DNA of 64,000 nt from Gaetbulibacter saemankumensis DSM 17032 (GCF_000425645.1 NZ_AUDV01000005.1:248001-312000), one strand, 5' to 3'; counted from the stretch's first letter, positions 1 through 7,409 are shown. The notes: a model not told the origin generated them from the letters alone. Translations and numbers: made by a program.

Positions 1-460
1 CGAAGATGAAAAAGGAGATGAACTTCTACTATATTTCATTGAAAGAGGAGATACTTGTGCCATGACCTTATCCTGCTGTATGGGACAAAAGAAAAGTGAA
101 ATTATAGCAATTGCCGAAACCACAACGAAGCTTATCATGATTCCTGTTGAGAAAATGAGTGAATGGATGTGCAAATACAAAAGCTGGCAAAATTTTATTT
201 TACAAAGTTACCATGATAGAATGACTGAACTTTTGGAAGCTATTGATTCCATAGCTTTTTTAAAAATGAACGACCGCGTTTTTAAATACTTAAAGGACAA
301 AGCTATGGTCAATCACAATGATGTTATTACTGTAACGCATCAAGACATAGCCTTCGATTTGCATTCTTCAAGAGTTGTAATTTCCAGATTACTAAAAACT
401 TTAGAGAACGAAGGCAAAATAGAATTGCACAGAAACAGTATTAAAATATTAGACTTATAA
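1..460 (+). CDS. Crp/Fnr family transcriptional regulator, 3' part (5' end outside window)
   Basis: The frame is open from base 2, so the gene starts left of the window. About 152 residues are visible: the end of the cyclic-nucleotide-binding-like sensor fold, a long dimerisation helix and a C-terminal winged helix-turn-helix (HQDIAFDLHSSRVVISRLL). The sensor part carries a compact cysteine group, TCAMTLSCCMG, and no FNR-type N-terminal cysteines can be judged because that part is missing. It sits directly upstream of sulfur oxidation genes whose promoters carry Crp/Fnr-like palindromes, so it is the obvious candidate regulator. A thiol, sulfide or oxygen signal is inference. Confidence 0.88.
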   Translation, partial: EDEKGDELLLYFIERGDTCAMTLSCCMGQKKSEIIAIAETTTKLIMIPVEKMSEWMCKYKSWQNFILQSYHDRMTELLEAIDSIAFLKMNDRVFKYLKDKAMVNHNDVITVTHQDIAFDLHSSRVVISRLLKTLENEGKIELHRNSIKILDL

Positions 461-466
461 AACTAT

Positions 467-510
467 GTAACAATTGTTACTTAGTGCGATTTTTAAGAGC
501 CATAGTTTTG
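467..510 (+). promoter_or_regulatory. Crp/Fnr-like palindrome and -7 box of the tauE/safE-like gene
   Basis: GTAACAATTGTTAC (467-480) is a perfect 14-bp palindrome. A TAnnTTTG -7 box, TAGTTTTG, lies at 503-510. The palindrome centre is 29.5 bp before the first T of the box, which puts it near -42, the class II activator position. The identical geometry recurs at 1332, 2865 and 4471. Confidence 0.75.
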
Positions 511-529
511 TAACGAAAAAAAACGGACT

Positions 530-1327
530 ATGACTCTTTTAGATATATTAGGCTTTGTAAGTGCATTTATAATTGGTATCGTTCTCGGCCTTATGGGTGG
601 TGGCGGATCCATACTTACCGTACCTCTACTCGTTTATCTTTTAGGATTTAACCCCGTAGTTGCTACAGCTTACTCCTTATTTGTTGTAGGTTCTTCATCT
701 ATTGTTGGCGTATTACAAAAACACAAAAAAAAGCTGGTAGATTTTAAAACAGGGCTCGCTTTTTCTTTTCCTTCGTTTCTTGCTGTATATATCTCCAGAA
801 GATATTTAGTGCCTTACATGCCAGAGGATATTTTTAGCATTAATGGTTTTACCTTAACTAAAGATATGGCAATCATGATCTTTTTTGCGGTTGTTATGCT
901 TATTGCTGCAACATCAATGATAAAAAACAAGAAGGACATTGTAAACACCACAGAAGAACAACCATACTACAAGACATTTATTCAAGGGTTAGTTATTGGT
1001 GTCATAACAGGGTTAATTGGTGCTGGAGGTGGGTTTTTATATGTTCCCGCACTTGTACTTTGGGCCGGATTATCCATGAAAAAAGCTGTAGGAACTTCTT
1101 TAGTCATTGTCGCAATAAATTCACTTATAGGATTTTTAGGCGACTTACATAACCTAACCATAGATTGGAACTTTTTATTAGGGTTTTCATTCTTAACCAT
1201 TACTGGTATCCTCTTAGGAGGCTACCTTTCAAAATATATATCGAATAAAAAATTAAAAAAAGGATTTGGCTTTTTTATTTTAATAATGGCCATTTACATT
1301 ATGTTTAAAGAATTCTCAGGCCTATAG
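530..1327 (+). CDS. sulfite exporter TauE/SafE family membrane protein
   Basis: A 265-residue polytopic membrane protein with the two-fold repeat of the TauE/SafE family. The glycine-rich motifs GLMGGGGSILTVPLL near residue 20 and GLIGAGGGFLYVPAL near residue 163 open the two halves. Family members move sulfite, sulfoacetate or other sulfur anions out of the cell. It is followed after about 70 bp by a persulfide dioxygenase with its own matching promoter, so export of sulfite or thiosulfate formed from persulfide is a sensible role. The exact substrate is not readable from sequence. Confidence 0.85.
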   Translation: MTLLDILGFVSAFIIGIVLGLMGGGGSILTVPLLVYLLGFNPVVATAYSLFVVGSSSIVGVLQKHKKKLVDFKTGLAFSFPSFLAVYISRRYLVPYMPEDIFSINGFTLTKDMAIMIFFAVVMLIAATSMIKNKKDIVNTTEEQPYYKTFIQGLVIGVITGLIGAGGGFLYVPALVLWAGLSMKKAVGTSLVIVAINSLIGFLGDLHNLTIDWNFLLGFSFLTITGILLGGYLSKYISNKKLKKGFGFFILIMAIYIMFKEFSGL

Positions 1328-1331
1328 CATT

Positions 1332-1375
1332 GTAACCTATGTTACTGTTTAAGCCTTATTAATAATTTATTTTTG
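1332..1375 (+). promoter_or_regulatory. Crp/Fnr-like palindrome and -7 box of the persulfide dioxygenase gene
   Basis: GTAACCTATGTTAC (1332-1345) has perfect 5-bp arms around CTAT. TATTTTTG at 1368-1375 matches the TAnnTTTG -7 consensus. Centre-to-box distance is 29.5 bp, the same as at 467, 2865 and 4471. The ATG follows 20 bp after the box. Confidence 0.75.
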
Positions 1376-1395
1376 CAACTTAATACAATTTGAAT

Positions 1396-2808
1396 ATGAA
1401 AATAGAACAAATATATACCGGATGTTTAGCACAAGGCGCTTACTATATAGAAAGTAATGGCGAAGTTGCTATTATAGACCCTTTAAGAGAAGTTACACAG
1501 TACGTAAATAAAGCCGAAGCTGATGGCGCAAAAATTAAATATATTTTTGAAACGCACTTCCATGCCGATTTTGTTAGTGGTCACGTAACACTTTCAAAAC
1601 AAACAGGAGCTCCAATTATTTATGGACCAACAGCAAACCCTAGTTTTGATGCCATTGTTGCCGAAGATGGTCAGGTATTCAAATTAGGAAATATCACCAT
1701 TACGGCGCTTCACACACCTGGACATACTATGGAGAGTACCACTTATTTATTAAAAGATGAAAATGGCAAAGACTATGCGATATTTAGTGGAGATACCCTA
1801 TTCCTAGGCGATGTAGGTCGACCTGACTTAGCTCAAAAAGCGGCTAATATGACCCAGGAAGAATTAGCCGGTTTATTATACGAGAGTTTACGAACTAAAA
1901 TCATGACTCTAGCAGACGACGTTATAGTGTACCCTGCGCATGGAGCAGGCTCGGCTTGTGGTAAAAATTTAAGCAAACAAACTGTAGGAAGTATTGGTGA
2001 CCAAAAAGAAACCAATTACGCCTTAAGAGCCGATATGACTAAAGAAGAATTTATTCAGGAAGTTACAGATGGTTTATTACCACCACCACAATATTTCCCA
2101 CTTAACGTTAAAATGAATAAAGAAGGGTACGAAGATATCGATGATGTAATTGAGCGAGGCACAAAACCATTATCTCCAAAGGAATTTGAAATAGTAGCAA
2201 ACGAAACCGGAGCTATTGTTTTAGACGTTCGTCACCAGGATGACTTTGTTAAAGGACACATTCCGAGATCAATTTTCATTGGAATTGACGGTGGGTTTGC
2301 TCCATGGGTAGGAGCTTTAATTGCAGACGTAAAACAACCTATTCTTATCGTAGCTCCTGAAGGTCGTGAAGAAGAAACCATTATCCGTTTATCGCGCGTT
2401 GGTTTCGATAACACTTTAGGTTACTTAAAAGGCGGATTTGATGCTTGGAAAAATAATGGTTTTGAATATGACATCATTTCAACAATTACGGCAGAAGAAT
2501 TAAAAAATAAAATAGAAACTGAAAATGTTCCAGTATTCGATGTACGAAAAGAAGGCGAGTTTAAAGCAGAACATGTAGTAAATGCTCACCATACACCTTT
2601 AGATTACATAAATGATTATTTAACTGAATTCCCTGAAAAAGATACCTTCTACGTACACTGTGCTGGTGGATACAGATCGGTAATTGCTGCTTCCATATTA
2701 AAAAGCAGAGGCATACATAATCTAGTGGATGTTACCAGTGGATTTGCAGCTATTAAAGAAGCGCAACTACCAGTAACAAACTACGTATGCCCATCAACAC
2801 TTAAGTAA
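1396..2808 (+). CDS. persulfide dioxygenase (ETHE1-like MBL fold) fused to two rhodanese domains
   Basis: 470 residues. The N-terminal metallo-beta-lactamase domain has THFHADF at residues 53-59, TPGHT around 107-111 and SGDTLF at 131-136. His54, His110 and Asp133 are the expected single-iron ligands of ETHE1-like persulfide dioxygenases; the second-metal His of HxHxDH is Phe59. Two rhodanese domains follow. The first lacks a catalytic cysteine (VAPEGREEE in the active-site loop), the second keeps Cys422 in HCAGGYRS. The enzyme should oxidise glutathione-type or bacillithiol persulfide to sulfite and exchange sulfane sulfur. ATG at 1396 is preferred over the TTG two codons upstream. The C-terminal rhodanese may make thiosulfate. 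Confidence 0.9.
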   Translation: MKIEQIYTGCLAQGAYYIESNGEVAIIDPLREVTQYVNKAEADGAKIKYIFETHFHADFVSGHVTLSKQTGAPIIYGPTANPSFDAIVAEDGQVFKLGNITITALHTPGHTMESTTYLLKDENGKDYAIFSGDTLFLGDVGRPDLAQKAANMTQEELAGLLYESLRTKIMTLADDVIVYPAHGAGSACGKNLSKQTVGSIGDQKETNYALRADMTKEEFIQEVTDGLLPPPQYFPLNVKMNKEGYEDIDDVIERGTKPLSPKEFEIVANETGAIVLDVRHQDDFVKGHIPRSIFIGIDGGFAPWVGALIADVKQPILIVAPEGREEETIIRLSRVGFDNTLGYLKGGFDAWKNNGFEYDIISTITAEELKNKIETENVPVFDVRKEGEFKAEHVVNAHHTPLDYINDYLTEFPEKDTFYVHCAGGYRSVIAASILKSRGIHNLVDVTSGFAAIKEAQLPVTNYVCPSTLK

Positions 2809-2830
2809 AATCATTAGGAGATAAATCATT

Positions 2831-2864
2831 AAAAAAGAGAGGTATTAATACCTCTCTTTTTTTT
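2831..2864 (+). terminator. intrinsic terminator after persulfide dioxygenase gene
   Basis: A perfect self-complementary stem, AAAAAAGAGAGGTATT and its reverse complement, covers 2831-2862 and runs straight into a T-run. The next promoter palindrome begins at 2865 without a gap, so the units are insulated. Confidence 0.9.
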
Positions 2865-2908
2865 GTAACATACGTTACGCTATAACGACTAAAGGTATTG
2901 TATTTTTA
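2865..2908 (+). promoter_or_regulatory. Crp/Fnr-like palindrome and -7 box of the rhodanese-thioredoxin operon
   Basis: GTAACATACGTTAC (2865-2878) has 5-bp arms. The box TATTTTTA (2901-2908, TAnnTTTA) is again 29.5 bp from the palindrome centre. ATG of the rhodanese gene is 20 bp further on. Confidence 0.72.
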
Positions 2909-2928
2909 TCCTCAAAAAAATATAAATT

Positions 2929-3267
2929 ATGTCTATACTTTCTTTTCTTTTCGGAAACAGTTCAAAAAACAATAATATTGAAGTGCTTTCTCCTTCAGAT
3001 TTTAAATCTCACATTAATAAAAAGTCTATACAATTAATTGATGTTAGAACCCCTGGAGAATATCAATCTGGGCACATCAAAGGCGCTAAAAACATCGATA
3101 TTTTTTCACCTTCCTTTACCTCGCAAATAGAAAATTTAAATAAAGAAAAACCAGTATACGTATATTGCCGAAGCGGAGCCAGAAGCAGCAGAGCTTCAAA
3201 AAAATTGAATAAATTAGGTTTTACAGCTATTTACGACTTAAGTGGTGGATATTTAAACTGGAGATAA
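2929..3267 (+). CDS. single-domain rhodanese-like sulfurtransferase
   Basis: 112 residues forming one rhodanese domain: DVRTPGEYQSGHIKGAKNI, then the active-site loop YCRSGARSS with the persulfide-carrying cysteine, then GGYLNW at the end. A short hydrophobic N-terminus (MSILSFLFGNSSKN) is too weak to call as a signal peptide. It opens an operon with the HMA protein, thioredoxin and a TPMT-type methyltransferase. Likely role: moving sulfane sulfur between cytoplasmic thiols, with thioredoxin as possible acceptor (inference). Confidence 0.9.
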   Translation: MSILSFLFGNSSKNNNIEVLSPSDFKSHINKKSIQLIDVRTPGEYQSGHIKGAKNIDIFSPSFTSQIENLNKEKPVYVYCRSGARSSRASKKLNKLGFTAIYDLSGGYLNWR

Positions 3268-3277
3268 AATAAAAACA

Positions 3278-3556
3278 ATGACAACAAATATAACAGTAAA
3301 GAATTTAAAATGTGGCGGTTGTGCTAATACCATAAAAACTAAAATTTCTCAAATAGAAAACATCAGTAATATTGTGGTGGATATTGAAAATAGTAATGTT
3401 TATTTCGAAGCACACACAAATGACGATATAATGGCTGTAAAAGACAAACTTAAATCTCTTGGTTACCCATCGATTGATGAACCAAATTCTGTGCTTTCTA
3501 GAACAAAATCGTTCATTAGTTGTGCTACGGAAAAAGTAAACAGTAATAACAAATAA
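3278..3556 (+). CDS. heavy-metal-associated (HMA) domain protein
   Basis: 92 residues. The first 70 are an HMA/copper-chaperone fold with the CxxC loop KCGGCAN (Cys12, Cys15), and a short tail carries one further Cys (FISCAT). It starts 10 bp after the rhodanese gene and so is co-transcribed. HMA proteins carry Cu(I) and similar soft metals. In this sulfur setting the two thiols could equally carry sulfane sulfur, but that is inference. Confidence 0.82.
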   Translation: MTTNITVKNLKCGGCANTIKTKISQIENISNIVVDIENSNVYFEAHTNDDIMAVKDKLKSLGYPSIDEPNSVLSRTKSFISCATEKVNSNNK

Positions 3557-3577
3557 TTGGTTTAAAATTTAATTGTT

Positions 3578-3874
3578 ATGAGTAATTTTTCAAATATTAT
3601 TAATCAGAACAAACCAGTTTTAGTCGATTTCTTTGCTGAATGGTGTGGTCCATGCAAAATGATGAGCCCTATACTTAAGCAAGTTAAGGACTCTCTGGGC
3701 GATGATGTTTCCATTATTAAAATAGATGTAGACAAAAATCAATCTATTGCCGCTAAATTTCAAGTTAGAGGGGTACCTACTTTGGTTTTGTTTAAAAATG
3801 GAAATCAACTTTGGAGACAATCGGGTGTAGTTCAGGCAAATGATTTAGTATCACTTATCAATTCTCACAAATAA
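3578..3874 (+). CDS. trxA: thioredoxin
   Basis: 98 residues with the canonical active site WCGPCK (Cys23, Cys26) and the cis-proline loop GVPTLVLFK. Length and motifs are those of a normal cytoplasmic thioredoxin without signal peptide. Its place in a rhodanese-HMA operon under the shared Crp/Fnr-like promoter suggests it reduces persulfides or recharges the neighbouring rhodanese, rather than being the only housekeeping thioredoxin of the cell. Confidence 0.92.
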   Translation: MSNFSNIINQNKPVLVDFFAEWCGPCKMMSPILKQVKDSLGDDVSIIKIDVDKNQSIAAKFQVRGVPTLVLFKNGNQLWRQSGVVQANDLVSLINSHK

Positions 3875-3875
3875 T

Positions 3876-4457
3876 ATGCAGTTATCCGAAAATTATTGGG
3901 ATGACCGATACAAGCACAATGATATAGGTTGGGATATTGGGTATGTATCAAATCCGTTAAAAGCCTATTTCGATCAATTAAATGATAAAAATTTAAAGAT
4001 ATTAATTCCTGGCAGTGGGCATTCGCACGAAGCTGAATATTTATTTAATAAGGGCTTTAAAAATGTTTTTGTCGCAGACCTATCTGAAACAGCTTTAAAT
4101 CAATTTTCTAAGCGCGTTCCTAATTTTCCTAAAGAGCAATTGTTACATGCTAACTTCTTTAATTTAGAAGCAACATTCGATTTAATTATAGAACAAACCT
4201 TTTTCTGTGCTCTTCACCCAGAATTAAGATTGAATTATGCTAAAAAAGTCTATGAATTGTTGAAGCCTTCCGGTAAATTAGTTGGTGTACTGTTCAATAT
4301 TCCCTTAAATGAAACTCACCCTCCTTTCGGAGGCAATAAAGCTGAATATCACGGTTACTTTAAATCATTATTCAATATTAAAACAATGGAACCTTGTTAT
4401 AACTCAATCTCAAAAAGAGCAAATAACGAACTATTTTTTATTTGTATTAAATCTTAA
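3876..4457 (+). CDS. TPMT-family SAM-dependent methyltransferase
   Basis: 193 residues. The N-terminus YWDDRYKHNDIGWDIG and the SAM-binding stretch ILIPGSGHSHEAEYL are typical of the thiopurine S-methyltransferase superfamily, which also includes bacterial enzymes acting on thiols, selenium and tellurium compounds. The ATG lies 1 bp after the thioredoxin stop codon, so it ends the same operon. Methylation of sulfide, a thiol or a toxic chalcogen is the likely chemistry, but the substrate cannot be read from sequence. Confidence 0.85.
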   Translation: MQLSENYWDDRYKHNDIGWDIGYVSNPLKAYFDQLNDKNLKILIPGSGHSHEAEYLFNKGFKNVFVADLSETALNQFSKRVPNFPKEQLLHANFFNLEATFDLIIEQTFFCALHPELRLNYAKKVYELLKPSGKLVGVLFNIPLNETHPPFGGNKAEYHGYFKSLFNIKTMEPCYNSISKRANNELFFICIKS

Positions 4458-4470
4458 TTTGCTTTGCTAT

Positions 4471-4514
4471 GTATCAAATGTTACATAATAATTCATTTTT
4501 TATAAATATTTTTA
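4471..4514 (+). promoter_or_regulatory. orphan Crp/Fnr-like promoter with no gene behind it
   Basis: TATGTATCAAATGTTACATA (4468-4487) is a 20-bp near-perfect palindrome with core GTATC-AAAT-GTTAC at 4471-4484. TATTTTTA at 4507-4514 lies 29.5 bp from its centre, the same geometry as the three gene promoters upstream. No open reading frame above 7 codons follows before the terminator at 4562. Confidence 0.65.
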
Positions 4515-4520
4515 TCAAAA

Positions 4521-4592
4521 TTATGGGAATGATTATACCCATATGAAGATTAATAGCTAATAAAAGCATCTTTTAAAAAAGATGCTTTTTTT
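4521..4592 (+). ncRNA. candidate small RNA, about 70 nt, from the orphan Crp/Fnr-like promoter
   Basis: Transcription from the box at 4507-4514 should begin close to 4521. The RNA would hold a 5' hairpin (TATGGG at 4522-4527 with CCCATA at 4538-4543), a single-stranded AU-rich linker and the terminator hairpin at 4562-4592. The only reading frame is a 7-codon one (ATG at 4523, MGMIIPI), so a leader peptide is possible but a regulatory RNA is more likely. The exact 5' end is inferred and no family is recognised. Confidence 0.45.
4562..4592 (+). terminator. intrinsic terminator (candidate small RNA; also the TPMT operon)
   Basis: AAAAGCATCTTTT pairs with AAAAGATGCTTTT across a tiny loop and ends in a run of seven T. 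It overlaps the last codon of the convergent DUF4870 gene. Confidence 0.88.
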
Positions 4593-4929
4593 AATTTATA
4601 AAGTTAAAAGAAAATGGATACTTAGGAGTTTCTCCATTACTGGTCTTTATCGCATTAACAATAGGATAAACCATAGAGATAATACCTAGAATTATAAATC
4701 CGACTATTCCCAGACCTAACAATAAAATTAATGGAATACATATAATGCAATACACAATTAAACTTAATTGAAAGTTAATAATATTCTTTCCGTGATCATC
4801 CATTTTATAGACCTTATCTTTTTGTGTAATCCATATAATCAAAGGCACCAATAGACTTCCAAAGCCCGTAACCAATGTTATAAGCTGGCTTAAATGAGTA
4901 ATTACTAAAAGTTGATTATCCTGACGCAT
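4591..4929 (-). CDS. DUF4870 domain membrane protein
   Basis: 112 residues with three to four hydrophobic helices. The pattern HLSQLITLVTGFGSLLVPLIIW, then HGKNIINFQLSLIVY, is that of the DUF4870 family, small inner-membrane proteins of unknown function that are common in Bacteroidetes. It is transcribed against the sulfur operon and stands alone. No functional link to its neighbours can be argued from sequence. Confidence 0.85.
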   Translation of the reverse strand: MRQDNQLLVITHLSQLITLVTGFGSLLVPLIIWITQKDKVYKMDDHGKNIINFQLSLIVYCIICIPLILLLGLGIVGFIILGIISMVYPIVNAIKTSNGETPKYPFSFNFIN

Positions 4930-5253
4930 AACAGTTTATTTTTTGATTGATACCAATAAGACGTATTAAACGCCATAATGTTACATTTTTTTAAACTCAA
5001 AATATAAACTTCCTTATACCAATCACGCCTAACAAACACATATTAAACAACTTAAATAAAACCTAATTATCTTACATATAATTTAGACTAGATAAAAATA
5101 TTGGGGTAACAATTTATATTGATAAACGATTTTTTCGTAAATTTCAGATAAATACCACAGCTCCTTATCTACATTAACAATGTGATAATCATCACTTTCC
5201 TGCTTCACTTGCTCAGATTCTACTTGAACATCTACTAGTAAATATTATATATC
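4930..5253. other. intergenic region between DUF4870 and tsdA-like gene
   Basis: About 320 bp, AT-rich, with no protein-coding frame I trust. It carries a single GTAAC half-site (5106-5110) and the dyad GTGATAATCATCAC at 5182-5195. It must also hold the divergent promoters of both flanking genes. A clear TAnnTTTG box for the + strand gene was not found. Confidence 0.6.
5182..5195 (+). promoter_or_regulatory. possible Crp/Fnr-like site upstream of tsdA-like gene
   Basis: GTGATAATCATCAC has perfect GTGAT/ATCAC arms around AATC, and contains TGA-N6-TCA as do the sites at 13143 and 42531. Unlike those, no TAnnTTTR box stands 29.5 bp downstream (only TACTTG near 5221), so binding is plausible but unproven. 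Confidence 0.4.
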
Positions 5254-6282
5254 ATGCTGAAAAAGCCGGGAATTGACTTAAAAAGGCCTGTTGGTAGTAT
5301 CCTGGTATGTTCTGCATTAATTATGCTGCTTTTCATAATTATAGCGCTCTACTTATTGGGTATTATTCAGTTTAAGTCCTCCTCTCTTATGCCAGATATA
5401 TATTATATGAATTATAATCCCACTTCTTTAGATGATTCCGATACAAATACTCAAATAAAATATGGCTATGATTTATTTAACCAAACTCCAAAATATATAG
5501 GTCCAGATAACGGTAATCCTGAAATGACCTATCAAGGAAACCGATTGGCTTGTAAAAATTGTCATTTAAATTCAGGAACTAAACCATACTCTGCTCCTCT
5601 AATAGGTATTATTCAAAGATTCCCACAATTTAGAGGCCGTGAAAATAAAATTGGCACTATTGAAGAACGCATTAACGGCTGTATGGAACGTAGTATGAAT
5701 GGGAAAATGTTACCGGAAAATAGCAGTGAAATGAAGGCTCTTGTAAAATATCTGGAATTTTTAAGCCGGTATGCTCCTAAAGATGGTAAAATTGAAGGTC
5801 AAGGATTTGTAAAAATAAAAATACCAAATAGAGCTGTTGATTTAAATAATGGTAAACAGGTATTTATAAATAATTGTGTTATATGCCACACGAAAAACGG
5901 GGAAGGCTTAAAACGAGAAAATGCCTTTACCTACGACTACCCGCCATTATGGGGCAATGATTCTTATAATCACGGAGCTGGTATGTCAAGGGTTATTACT
6001 GCAGCCCAATTCATAAAAGCGAATATGCCTTTTGGAACTACTTTTGACAACCCCACACTTACCGATGAAGACGCCTACGACGTAGCAGGCTATATTAATT
6101 TTCAAGAACGACCTAAAAAATTAAATCCAGAGAAAGATTTCCCCGATTTAAAAAAGAAACCGGTATCGACACCATACCCTCCCTATGCCGATAATTTCTC
6201 GGTTGAGCAGCATCAACTTGGTCCATTTCAACCTATAATAAACTACTATAAACAAACGTATAACATCACTAAAACCAAATAA
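5254..6282 (+). CDS. tsdA: diheme c-type cytochrome, TsdA-like thiosulfate dehydrogenase
   Basis: 342 residues with an N-terminal membrane anchor or signal (residues 15-37) and two heme c sites, CKNCH (100-104) and CVICH (208-212). Between them INGCMERSMNG places Cys143 where TsdA enzymes have their unusual Cys heme ligand, and PPLWGNDS...GAGM matches the second half of TsdA. TsdA joins two thiosulfates to tetrathionate, or the reverse, in the periplasm. It leads a three-gene operon with exported DsrE-like proteins (3 bp and 13 bp gaps). SoxA-like diheme cytochromes are the main alternative. Heme supply would come from the CcsA-type system at 19.2-22.3 kb. Confidence 0.85.
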   Translation: MLKKPGIDLKRPVGSILVCSALIMLLFIIIALYLLGIIQFKSSSLMPDIYYMNYNPTSLDDSDTNTQIKYGYDLFNQTPKYIGPDNGNPEMTYQGNRLACKNCHLNSGTKPYSAPLIGIIQRFPQFRGRENKIGTIEERINGCMERSMNGKMLPENSSEMKALVKYLEFLSRYAPKDGKIEGQGFVKIKIPNRAVDLNNGKQVFINNCVICHTKNGEGLKRENAFTYDYPPLWGNDSYNHGAGMSRVITAAQFIKANMPFGTTFDNPTLTDEDAYDVAGYINFQERPKKLNPEKDFPDLKKKPVSTPYPPYADNFSVEQHQLGPFQPIINYYKQTYNITKTK

Positions 6283-6284
6283 TT

Positions 6285-6962
6285 ATGAAAACAACAATCA
6301 ACAACTCACGACGACAATTTTTAGGAGCCCTTGCTCTAGGCGCTACAGCAAGCAGCCTATCCGTTCTAACAAATCCTATGTATGCTGATGTACCGATTCC
6401 GGATTCATCAAAAATAAATATGGCCGATAACTGGTTTAAAAACATAAAGGGAAAACATCGCATAGTTTATGATGGTTCTACACCTCACAATGGCTTTCCG
6501 GTAATTTGGAACTGGGCCTTTTACCTTTCTAATAATGAAACAGGAACGCTGGATGACGATATGACTGCCATGACAGTATTAAGACACGAGGCCATACCTA
6601 TTGCTTACGAAGATAGATTATGGGAAAAATACCCATTGGGAGAAGTATTCCATATGCATGATAAAAACGATCAACCGTATAAACGCAATCCATTTTATGA
6701 ACCACAAGAAGGCGATTTTCCATTACCTCAAATTGAAGGTATAAAACGTATGCAAGAACGAGGTGCATTGTTTTGCGTATGTGATTTAGCTACAAAAGTT
6801 TATAGTAATGCCGTTGCAGGTCAGATGAATCTTGATCCTAAAGAAGTTTATGAAGATTGGGTAAGCGGTATTATTCCTGGCATACAATTAGTGCCATCAG
6901 GCGTTTGGGCCTTAGGACGTGCTCAAGAGCATGGATGTGGGTACATTTTTGCAGGCAAATAA
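6285..6962 (+). CDS. Tat-exported DsrE-like protein
   Basis: 225 residues. SRRQFLGALAL at the N-terminus is a good twin-arginine signal, followed by a hydrophobic stretch and cleavage near AD at residue 35. The C-terminal part (GALFCVCDLA with Cys164 and Cys166, then GIQLVPSGVWALGRAQEHGCGYI) resembles the DsrE/DsrF sulfur-carrier fold. It is set 2 bp after the TsdA-like gene and before a second exported DsrE protein. A periplasmic sulfur carrier or partner of TsdA is a reasonable inference; I know of no characterised function for this family. Confidence 0.7.
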   Translation: MKTTINNSRRQFLGALALGATASSLSVLTNPMYADVPIPDSSKINMADNWFKNIKGKHRIVYDGSTPHNGFPVIWNWAFYLSNNETGTLDDDMTAMTVLRHEAIPIAYEDRLWEKYPLGEVFHMHDKNDQPYKRNPFYEPQEGDFPLPQIEGIKRMQERGALFCVCDLATKVYSNAVAGQMNLDPKEVYEDWVSGIIPGIQLVPSGVWALGRAQEHGCGYIFAGK

Positions 6963-6974
6963 AAACGAGACACA

Positions 6975-7388
6975 ATGAAAAAAATAATTAATTTATTTTG
7001 GGCACTGTTATTTACTTCGGTAATTATTGCCCAGACAAAACCTGTGAAAATCGTATTTGATGTTACAAGCGATAATACCAAAGTACATCAATCTACGGTT
7101 AGACACGTGAAAGCTATGGCTAATGCTTATCCTGACTCACATTTTGAAGTAGTCATGTATAGTGGGGCTATGGATATGGTGTTAAAGAACAAATCGGTGG
7201 TGGAAAAAGATATTGCAGATCTTGTTCAAAAAGATAACATTGCTTTTGTTATTTGCGAAGGCACCATGAAACGCCATAAAACCACATCTTCTGATCTTAT
7301 TGAGGGCGTAACAACAGTTCCTGATGGTATTCTCGAAATCGTTTCTAAACAAAATGAAGGTTGGGGCTATATAAAGGAAGGACAGTAA
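6975..7388 (+). CDS. exported DsrE-family protein
   Basis: 137 residues: a Sec signal peptide (KKIINLFWALLFTSVIIAQ) and one DsrE-like domain with the conserved cysteine in FVICEGTMKRHK and the terminal GILEIVSKQNEGWGYIKEG. DsrE-fold proteins carry sulfane sulfur on that cysteine or act as scaffold. It ends the TsdA operon, 13 bp after the Tat-exported DsrE-like gene. Together with its neighbour it would place two sulfur-carrier-like domains in the periplasm beside the thiosulfate enzyme. Confidence 0.82.
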   Translation: MKKIINLFWALLFTSVIIAQTKPVKIVFDVTSDNTKVHQSTVRHVKAMANAYPDSHFEVVMYSGAMDMVLKNKSVVEKDIADLVQKDNIAFVICEGTMKRHKTTSSDLIEGVTTVPDGILEIVSKQNEGWGYIKEGQ

Positions 7389-7409
7389 CTATCTGACTAT
7401 TCAAACAAA

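Noticed and set aside
3278-3556. HMA protein as part of a copper-exporting P-type ATPase
   Set aside because: No ATPase gene or other copper gene is near; the protein ends after one HMA domain.
5106-5145. GTAAC half-site with TAAATTTC box upstream of tsdA-like gene
   Set aside because: Only one arm is present and the spacing is 25.5 bp, not 29.5 bp, so I did not count it with the fixed-spacing promoter group.
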